Below are positions 55,862 through 64,000 of a stretch of DNA of 64,000 bases, piece by piece; position 1 is the stretch's first letter; the number at the start of each line of letters is the position of its first letter. The notes beneath the pieces are model-generated. The model ran no database searches. It was given only the letters and a program-made list of their open reading frames with translations, and was not told the DNA's origin. The translations under genes were made by a program, and so were the position numbers. The stretch is from NCBI RefSeq assembly GCF_910592395.1, contig NC_088320.1, positions 10,234,001-10,298,000 on the forward strand, given 5' to 3'. This DNA is from Lineus longissimus. Lineage: Eukaryota > Nemertea > Pilidiophora > Heteronemertea > Lineidae.

Positions 55862-56430
55862 TGTGTTCATACAGTGTGATTGGCCTTGGCCGATGGGGTC
55901 TAAGCAAAACCTAGGAAAAACTGTTAGCTGTTCACTTCTCCTTGTGCACATTCTATTTTGGATGTCCAGACCTTGTGCACCAACATGCTTTGCTTGTGCA
56001 CCTCCTACAATTCAAGCTAAAAGCCATCCCCGCACATCTTTCTTGTGCACATGTTGACAGAAATAGTATCTTCCTTCTGCACATGTTCTCAGAAATAGTA
56101 TCTTCCTTGTGCACATGTTGTCACTAGTCAGAAGTATCATGTTGATAGAAATATGGCTGCTCCTGGGGTGTTTCCAAGTTTACTTGTTTTTTTCGATCAA
56201 CAACTTTGAATGCACTGACTTTCCCTTTTGGTTTTTGAATAGAGACTATTTCCTTGTGTATCGGGACATTTGCCACCTAGACATTTGCACATGAGAAAAT
56301 GGTTAGGGTTAGTTTTAGGTGCAAAAGTCCGGTGGGATTTTTCAATTAAAATGACTTTCTGAAAATGGTGTACAGTGGAAACCAAAACCAACTTTGAAAT
56401 CACCCATTGTATATCCTTAGTAAAGTTTCA
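55862..56430 (+). repeat. Segmental duplicate, short form
   Basis: It shares with 57440-58440 a left part (AAGCAAAACCTAGG..., GGATGTCCAGACCTTGTGCA) and a right part (TCGATCAACAACTTTGA, TTCCCTTTTGGTTTTTGAAT). Between them are only one or two TTGTGCACATGTTGACAG units. Confidence 0.85.
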
Positions 56431-57439
56431 CAATGTGTGCAGCTAAGCCGCTCTTATGATAATACTAGTTTTACATCCACCCCGCTTGGTTTACAACCAC
56501 AGCATTTATTAAACCAACCAAAAACAACTGTCTTCTTCCACCACGAACTACAAGTACAAGGTACCTAGACCCACCGACAGGTGCAACTAAAAGTAGGTAA
56601 AAATGCATTGAAGATACGAATGGAATGGTAATGCTACGCCAGTCTGGTCACCGAGTGACAAACTGCAAATGTTCCACCTCGCAGTTGCCATGCCTAAATT
56701 GGTAGTCCGTTTTCTTAACCACAAGGAAAATAAGACACAGCAATAGCAAGGTGGGAGTAGGACTAGACATGAGTTTGTGAGGTAGAAGTACAACTTATGT
56801 GTATTGTATTAGTACTTTGTTTTGATTAAGAATGGGAACACCCCCGGACAGACAGACATAAATTATGTGACATGTATGATGTCCATTAACGGAGATATAT
56901 CTTGTAATAAAAATGTCAGTGTGAATAAAAAAATTTTCAATGTTTTATGCATTGTTATTGTTTTATGTTTCCCCTATTTTAATCTCGAACATGTAACTGT
57001 TTCTAATAGCGTTGTTCCCTATTCACAACAGTTGCTGACATAGACTGCATACGGCCTATATTTCCATGCAGTTCCCAGACAGTAGAACTACTGTATTTGC
57101 TACTGTTGAGGCCTAAGCACAGATGGCTGCCGAATAAGAGGCCTTTTGTGCAATAGTAGCTATAGTCAGCATTTCATTTCTGTCTACTGTTGTGAATAAG
57201 GAACAACTCTAATAACATTTTTTCAAAACTATGCGACTCTAATGGCACCCGTGTAGTTAAAGATTTAACCCCAAATGTCTGTGAGAGAAAAGGTGTAACT
57301 GAGATAGCCCGGAGGTATAAATCGGTACCTGGCCGGCAGACATGATACCAGTTTTCACATATGTCTCAAGTCATGTGTTTACTGAGGAACGTAAGTGAAT
57401 CATGACATGTGCAAAGTGAATTGTTCATTCCTATGTAAC

Positions 57440-58470
57440 GGCCTTGCCCCATCAATAATGAAGCAAAACCTTGGGAAAACGTTGTTCACTTCTACTTGCG
57501 CGCATTCTATTTTGGATGTCCAGATCTTGTGCACCAACATGCTTTTGCTTGTGCACCTCCTACAATTCAAGCTAGAAGCCATCCGGCACATCTTCCTTGT
57601 GCACATGTTGACAGAAATGTCATCTTTCTTGTGCACATGTTCTGGGCACATCTTCCTTGTGCACGTGTTGACAGAAATGTCATCTTTCTTGTGCACATGT
57701 TCTGGGAACATCTTCCTTGTGCACATGTTGACAGAAATGTCATCTTTCTTGTGCACATGTTCTGGGCACATCTTCCTTGTGCACATGTTGACAGAAATGT
57801 CATCTTTCTTGTGCACATGTTCTCCGCACATCTTCCTTGTGCACATGTTGACAGAAATGTCATCTTTCTTGTGCACATGTTCTGGGCACATCTTCCTTGT
57901 GCACATGTTGACAGAAATGTCATCTTTCTTGTGCACATGTTCTCCGCACATCTTCCTTGTGCACATGTTGACAGAAATGTCATCTTTCTTGTGCACATGT
58001 TCTGGGCACATCTTCCTTGTGCACGTTGACAGAAATGTCATCTTTCTTGTGCACATGTTCTCGGCACATCTTCCTTGTGCACATGTTGACAGTAATGTCA
58101 TCTTTCTTGTGCACATGTCCTCGGCACATCTTCCTTGTGCACATGTTGACAGAAATGTCTTCTTTCTTGTGCACATGTTCTCGGCATATCTTCCTTGTGC
58201 ACGTGTTGACAGAAATGTCATCTTCCTTGTGCACATGTTCTAAGAAATAGTATCCTCCTTGTGCACATGTTGTCACAAGTCAGAAGTATCAGGTTGATAG
58301 AAATATGGCTGCTCCTGGGGTGTGTCTTCCTTGTGTCATTTTCTTAAGGCATCATGATTTCCAAGTTTACTTGGAGCTTTTTTCGATCAACAACTTTGAG
58401 TGCACTGACTTTCCCTTTTGGTTTTTGAATGGGAGCAATGCTGATGGTGTTTCTTTTTATTCGACTGGAG
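57440..58470 (+). repeat. Segmental duplicate, expanded form
   Basis: Same flanks as 55862-56430 but with the 60-bp tandem array in the middle. Confidence 0.85.
57589..58245. repeat. 60-bp tandem array, about 11 units, open on both strands
   Basis: Each unit has two half-units with CTTGTGCACATGTT, once before GACAGAAATGTCATC and once before TCTGGGCACATC or TCTCCGCACATC. Units 3-7 alternate GGG and CCG at that site, suggesting a 120-bp higher-order period. One unit lacks 3 bp. Because 60 is a multiple of three, long frames stay open on both strands (up to 282 codons); their repetitive translations and lack of flanking gene structure argue against coding. Confidence 0.92.
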
Positions 58471-61409
58471 ACTATTTCCTTGCCACTGACATGCTACGCA
58501 CAAATAGGATTAGGCACTTATGCGGATTCTATGACATTCAACAGTACAGGCCTGTGAGTGAAGAATAAGTGTTTCGAAGGTAGGTTTTCCTGTCCCTGCA
58601 GATCTTGCTATTAGTTGGGTTTCAGTGTCTCAAATGGTCTGGCCTTCACTGACAAAAAAGAAGAACATAACTTGCACAAGTGAAATTTGTGTGTACCACA
58701 AGGTCAAAGCACACAGTGTCCAATTCTTCTCCAGCTTTTTTCAGACTTACCCTGCATCTTGCCCTGATCTATGCAGGGTTGTTGAAGGATCTATACTTGT
58801 GGATCACATTTTCACTCCAATTTGACCTTGTGGTTCAATTTTGACATATGCACATAATATGTCCATAAGGAAGTGGTTATGCTTGTGGATCAGTTTTGGT
58901 GCACATGCATTTAAAAAGTGGCACTCTAGGCCTGTTTCCACTGGACTGTTTAGTGCGTCGCACGATGGCGCAATTTTACACCTTCAATGCTATTTTAGCT
59001 TTTTCTCGACGGAAAACCGCGCCGTTTTTCAGGTTTGAATGGAAAAGCGCTCTAGTGGGGACAGGCCTTTTAGGTTTACAACAAGTTTCGTTAGTGCTGA
59101 TCACAGATTATGATGAACAATTTTTCTTAGTCCGTGGAAATTAAATGTTCAACATCACAAATGTGACTTGGTAAAAAGTTACAGTATTCAGGAGGCGTGG
59201 CAAACCGCTCCCAGTGGTTGGGGGGGGGGGGGGCTTGGCTCCATGAGGCATCGTCCTAATGGGGCAATTACCTAAGGATCAGAGCAGTTCTCTGGGGACC
59301 CCGAAGGCGGCTAGGTATCTGACAAATACCAGTACGCCCACCATATATCAGGTGGTGCTAGTTACTTTGAATTTATGAATCATACTAAGCTCATATGTTG
59401 ACAAATGATGTATCATGTATCAGAGTTGGATATTGACAATCAGTGCCTCTTAGTGGTAATAATAAAAATTGATCCATATGCCACATATCAGTGTAGTACT
59501 AATCATAATATGTAAAGAGCAATCTCTAGTGAACTCACACAACTGTTTGACATGGGGGAGCCCCCCAAACCCCGTCCTTCTGACATATATAGCCAGTACA
59601 TTGGGGGATGAGTCCCCTAAACCCCCTCCCCCGTTCTCTAAAAGTGACAGGTTTTAGTCAGTACATTGGGGGGAAGGCCCCCCCCCCCCCCCCCCCCCCC
59701 CCATTGGACTCTAAAAATAGAATTCCTTGGAGACGCTGAACAATAAGGCCCCATAAAGAAATAGTCCCCGCCCCGGTAGCTGTCTCATATCTGCTAAAAG
59801 AAGCAGCTCTTTGTGGTGAAATAATAATTGAATGCATGTCATGACACCCAGGAGCTTTTTCTCATTTCTGAAACAGTTGCATGGTTGGAATGAATTTCCA
59901 AATCAGTCCGTCAAATCTCTATGCAATGAAAATTGAAATGTCACAACTGTCTCCACCGACGTTGTCCTGTATGTCCTAGCAGACGATTTTTAAATAAATG
60001 ATGTGATTGATACACTTGTAGATTGGAATGAATTATTTCTTCAATGATATGAAAGTTGAAAACCCTCGAGTACGAAAATGCAGAGGCAAGACACATCATG
60101 CATGTCATGACACCCTGGAGCTTTTTCTCATTTCTGAAACAGTTGCATGGTTGGAATGAATTTCCAAATCAGTCCGTCAAATCCCTATCCAAATGGAACT
60201 TTAAGACCACTCTATATTTGTGCAGTAGTGTTAAAACTGACTTTTTGAAGTAAAGTACGTAAATCGAGAAGAAGAGGACGTTTACTTCGTCCATCTGCAA
60301 TGAAATGTCACAACTGTCTCCGCCGACGTTGTTGTCCTGTATGTTCTAGCAGACGATTTTTAGATACATGATGTCCCACACCCGCACTTCAGGACAGTGG
60401 CGCTGGTGTGAATAAATCTACTTGCGTGAATGGTCAATGGCTCATGACGTCATGAAATAATTGCGTCAACAACGGGAATCATGGTAACTGTGGTTGCGGT
60501 GCGTCGTAAAAGCAGGATCGGCAAGCGCGGCCCGTATGGAATGCAACAAACTGTACCGGAACCGGAACTGTCATGGGTCTGCACAAATTTTTTCAGATTC
60601 GATTGACATGATGGATATATGAATTTTTATACACACACGTAACCATTACACTCACTACGTTGTGTGAGTTATCAATGTACCTATTATAAGTTGCTTCAAG
60701 AGGCCCTTTAACCCAGCAATTGTCATGCAGAGTCACCCTAACACTCCAAGAGACGTACTTCAGGAAGCATATATTGTTGTTCAAGTGGCTAGTATATGAG
60801 GGGGAGGGAATCATTCAGGGGGTATTGTCCATCGTGCGGGGTGAGTTGTCGAGGCAGAATACTTAGTACCCTTCATGATTAACACTGATAAGCCTCCTCG
60901 ACTCATCCTCTTCAAAACCTATAGCCTAAGTTTGGTCATGCTTTACAGTATTATCATTGAAACACTCCCTAGGTAGGACAGGTCATGCACTGACACAAGG
61001 TTCCTCAGTCTCTGGATACTCTTAATTGTGTTTGCGACATTGTTAAAAAATTGATGTTGTTAATAATATTTTACATGCAGAGGTTCTAATCGTTTTCATA
61101 CCAACCATGAATAAAAACAAAATTATATAACACGATATGTTTTTGATAAAAATAATATAAGAAATCATCATTTCCTGTACTTCAGAGAAAGATCTAAGAC
61201 AATTTACCAGATTTATCACTGATAACTACCAGATTCTGTATTTATGTTCACAAGTTTGGATAGGCAGATTTCTTGTGCATATCTGTTCACTTGACCTATT
61301 TTTCAACAAAGATTTTGTGCACCAGTTTTCATATGTGCAGAAGGCCATTTCGTAGCAATGCGTATGTGCATAAGCAAAATGATTCACAAGCATACATATT
61401 TCCCTCCAT
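58471..61409. other. Non-genic stretch with duplicated segments and G/C runs
   Basis: No gene recognised. 59833-60003 and 60094-60370 are a diverged tandem duplication (CATGCATGTCATGACACCC start, GCAGACGATTTTTA end). 59221-59234 is a G-run; 59550-59702 has GGGGGA...CCCCCC units like 1860-2090 and ends in a C-run. Confidence 0.55.
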
Positions 61410-62475
61410 CCGTCGTCGTCCGTCGTCGTCGTCCGTCGTCCGTTAGCAGGGCACGTTTTGTAACTGTTAGAGATATTGAGTTGAAACTTGGTACACATGT
61501 ACCCTTATGTAATGACACCTTGGAGACCAAGTTTCGGTCCGATTCGTTTCATGGTTTGGCCACCAGGGGGCCAAACGTTAAAAGTGAAAATATGCAATAT
61601 CTCCCTTAATAGTAGTCAGGAAATTTTGAAAAAAATATGGTAGGTACTTCTAGCAAAGGTGCATCATATATCCTCCGGGTTTTTGATTTGACCTCCTTTT
61701 CAAGGTCACAGACTCACAGAGGTCAAATGGTGTAAATTGGCCGTTAGGATGTAACGATGGCAAGTTTCTAAACTGCAATGACTATTGATCCCAAATTTGG
61801 TACACATTTACCCCTTAGTCAGGTGATCTCAGGGACCGAAGTTTGGTCCAATATGATTCACCACTTGACCACCAGGGGGCAAAATCCAAAAACCTTAAAA
61901 ATGTGATTATTCCTTAACTTCTTGCCCGATTGCCACCAAATTGATAATATGGGTACATCTAACCACCATACAGTATATGTCGCACAGGTTTTTAATTTGA
62001 CCTTCTTGTCAAGGTCACAGAGGTCAAATGGCGTAAATTTGCCGTCAGGCCGTAACTATGGCACGTTTCTTAACTGCAATGACTATTGATCACAAATTAA
62101 GTACACATGTACCCCTTGGTCAGGTGATCTCAGGTACCGAAGTTTGGTGCGATCTGATTTGCCGTTTGGCCTCCAGGGAGGGGGCCAAATCCTAAATTCT
62201 TCAAAATGCCATTATTCCTAGTAATGACTTGCCCGATTGGCACCAATTTTATATCATAGGTACATCTAATTCTAACAACCATTCAATGTGTCACCCGGGT
62301 CTTCTTTGATTTGACCTACTTTTCAAGGTCACAGAGGTCGAATGTACTGTAAATTGGCCATTTTGGGGAAATTGTAATTGCTTGGACCTACATCAAACCT
62401 AACACTACATGACACAATACCATGCTCTTTATCCATCTTTCCACCACATGAGGTGAGCACAATGGCCCTGGCCAT
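61410..62475. repeat. Satellite B, about three units, with GTCC start and closing motif
   Basis: It begins with CGTCGTCGTCCGTCGTCC, contains three diverged units with CAAGGTCACAGAGGTCAAAT, and closes with GGTGAGCACAATGGCCCTGG. It joins the second nuclease gene inside its intron, right before TTTTATTTCAG. Confidence 0.85.
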
Positions 62476-62490
62476 TTCATTTTATTTCAG

Positions 62491-62978
62491 CAGGTGAATT
62501 CAAGAGAAAAGTATCTGAATTACGAGCGAGAATGTTAGCAAAGACTGAAAGTGATGGTTTTTGTTTGAATTGGGAGGGGGCTAAACAAAAAAAGAGGGGG
62601 GTAACATACGGGTTTGTTAAAGTAAGTTTTTTGGATAAGCCGGTCACAATGACGGCACATCGTGCGATGTTTTTGTGTGACCATGATGAATTGAAATTCA
62701 AAACTGGCGCAGGTTATCATATAAGTCATCATTGTCATAATCCTCTGTGCGTGAAAGTCGAGCACTTGACAATAGAAAGAGGAAGGGTCAATCAAAGTAG
62801 AAAAAGGTGCAATGCCAAGAAAGTCTGTGCAGGCCATGGCAACTGCCCTAAATGCATTTTTCCTGGTAAGCTATATGTTGAAGTTGAAAGAAAATATCAT
62901 TATATTGAATTGACATTTGAAAGTTTTCTTACCGCCATGGCAACCTCTTGGATGTCTTGGTGGCTGGTTGGATCTTGA
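62491..62978 (+). CDS. I-PpoI-like His-Me finger nuclease, copy 2, core frame open
   Basis: From the acceptor TTTTATTTCAG (62480-62490) the frame is open to 62978; ATG at 62532 gives MLAKTESDGFCLNWEGAKQK. Key residues by that numbering: C11; H66, C68, C73, H78 in HISHHCHNPLCVKVEHL; N87; C93, C99, H102, C105/C108 in the second cluster. Spacings H-C 2, C-C 5, C-H 5, H-N 21 equal those of I-PpoI H98, C100, C105, H110, N119. Similarity to copy 1 ends at CIFPG, where GTAAGC is a conserved possible donor, so the true C-terminus is unresolved and the last ~36 codons may be read-through. An upstream exon is needed and has been lost to the satellite junction. DNA cleavage is inferred from family only. 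Confidence 0.82.
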
Positions 62979-64000
62979 AGGATCGCCGAAAGTAGGAGTG
63001 GTCATAGTTTCTGCTGTTTGGGTCGAGACATTTCCACTCTGGTACAGGCGGTCTGTCTCGTCGTGCAACAGCCTTCTTGACAGCCTTCCTTCGCAAGTCC
63101 GGCATTGTTATCATCACGTTTCTTGTAGTCACCACCCCTGGTTTTGTTTTTCTTTTTCGTGAAGTAATCTGTTCCCCTGATGTTTTTCAAAACACCAGCT
63201 AACTTCTGGTGTCTAGCACTCCGTTGGTACCTGACTGTGTACTGCCTGTTCATTGCAATTCTGTCCAGCGCTTTCATTGGGCGGCAACAAGTATCGACTT
63301 CGATGTTGAACCACTTTAGTTTCCGTCGTCCGCTCTCGGCTATGTTATGGTTCATTCTGTGGGCTGCTGAATGGATACGAGGGGTTGAGTTCCTGCTCCT
63401 GGTCACAATCTTAGGATCGCTGGCCGACAGACCTCGATTCTTGGACAAACCCCTGGGTTGTCACGCCAAGACTCAGCTGCCGCAACGCTCCTTTACTAAG
63501 ACATACCTCCAAAACGAGATGTACCAAGTTCTTGTCAATCACTGTCATTTTAAACTTGGGAATCTCACCGTAAGATGACCATCGTGTTGATTTGTGCCAC
63601 CAAGAACCAGTTGTGCCTGAGCACAGTGAGAATTCGTTCTGTGGACAACCAGTGCAGTCACCACCATAACAGTTCACAACACAGGCAACAGTGTCATACA
63701 GGTATCCCATGATCCTGTCGAGATCACCGTTGCAGCGCTTGAATAGAGATTGCAAAATCTTGGATGACCTTACCCTAAGATCATTCAGAAACATTGTTTT
63801 TAACAGTGTTCTCTCCTCTGCAGTACGTCCCGGGAACATACCTTTACTGAATTCAGCTCTATGTCCTGCACGCGTCTGGGCTTGATGCAAATGTATAGAG
63901 TCAAGTTGATGCTTCACTGTGAATAAGCCGCCGAAGAGCTTTTTTGTTGCATCAGTTAACCCTTTGAATGAACTGTAATCACCATCTGTAGTCAAATGTT
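62929..64000 (-). pseudogene. Mutator-like transposase C-terminal part, copy 2 (runs off window)
   Basis: Beginning at the window edge: TTDGDYSSFKGLTDATKKLF (the DGD catalytic-type motif), FTVKHQLDSIHLHQAQTR, FSKGMFPGRTAEERTLLKTM, CNGDLDRIMGYLYDTV, CYGGDCTGCPQNEFSLC, WWHKSTRW. A small deletion with substitutions near 63445 shifts the frame at the TTQG motif; the other frame continues SKNRGLSASDPKIVTRSRN, NRQYTVRYQRSARHQKLAGV, then another shift before RRDRPPVPEWKCLDPNSRNY and TAA at about 62929. It retains two small segments (RAEFSKGMFPG and HRMNHNIAES) that copy 1 lacks or has out of frame. The N-terminal half lies beyond position 64000. Confidence 0.8.

Noticed and set aside
57395-58243. 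Overlapping long frames (282 codons plus, 278 codons minus) as protein-coding genes
   Set aside because: They are open on both strands only because the 60-bp repeat is a multiple of three; the translations are pure repeat and no splice or family signal supports them.
62491-62978. Bacterial HNH nuclease contamination
   Set aside because: The gene has a preceding splice acceptor, exists in two or three diverged copies beside an animal-type transposase, and follows the I-PpoI rather than bacterial HNH spacing.
1-64000. tRNA, rRNA or snRNA genes
   Set aside because: No cloverleaf A/B-box pair, rRNA core or snRNA signature was recognised by eye on either strand; a covariance-model scan could still find small RNAs.

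Overview
The window looks like animal nuclear DNA, most likely from a marine invertebrate. The evidence is spliced genes with clean GT-AG introns and phase-consistent joins, one recognisable animal gene (FAM221A), and a very repeat-rich background: dispersed satellites, GTC/GTCC microsatellites, many inverted-repeat elements, and frequent AGGCCTA motifs of the kind common in echinoderm and hemichordate assemblies. The phylum cannot be fixed from the sequence alone. No rRNA, tRNA, CRISPR array, phage or bacterial operon was seen.

Layout. 1-21.4 kb is non-genic: two satellite families (about 156 bp and about 302 bp units), an array of AATCGAAT motifs (10.6-12.1 kb), a pair of ~0.9 kb duplicated blocks, and a 1.05 kb inverted-repeat element with an 11-bp target duplication. 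21.5-28.8 kb carries six exons of a FAM221A-like gene on the minus strand; the intron between its fourth and fifth recognised exons holds a 5.2 kb DIRS-type tyrosine-recombinase retrotransposon with terminal inverted repeats and an internal copy of its own circle junction. 29-31.3 kb has a minisatellite, a 1.0 kb inverted-repeat element and a large hairpin. 31.3-37.3 kb is a broken Mutator-like (PF20700-type) transposase on the minus strand, facing tail-to-tail an I-PpoI-like His-Me finger nuclease on the plus strand; a second copy of this pair fills 62.5-64.0 kb and runs off the window. 37.9-41.6 kb is a three-level nest of DNA elements; the outermost has perfect 9-bp target duplications. 43.55-53.32 kb is a 9.76 kb CACTA/EnSpm-like transposon that looks complete: matching CCCAGCTAGCAAA ends, palindromic subterminal motifs, an uninterrupted ~776-residue transposase and an eight-exon DUF4806-like gene, both on the minus strand. 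53.3-62.4 kb is non-genic, with short inverted-repeat elements and an 11-copy 60-bp tandem repeat.

How the parts relate. The only host gene recognised is FAM221A; almost everything else is mobile or repeat DNA, often nested. The two systems most worth attention are the Mutator transposase/I-PpoI-like nuclease pair, seen twice, and the CACTA-like element, whose two genes are both open. Several coding regions outside the CACTA-like element (FAM221A, DIRS, nuclease copy 1) carry single-base length changes in G/C runs, so some apparent pseudogenes may be consensus errors. All family names rest on motif recognition by eye; no database search was run.
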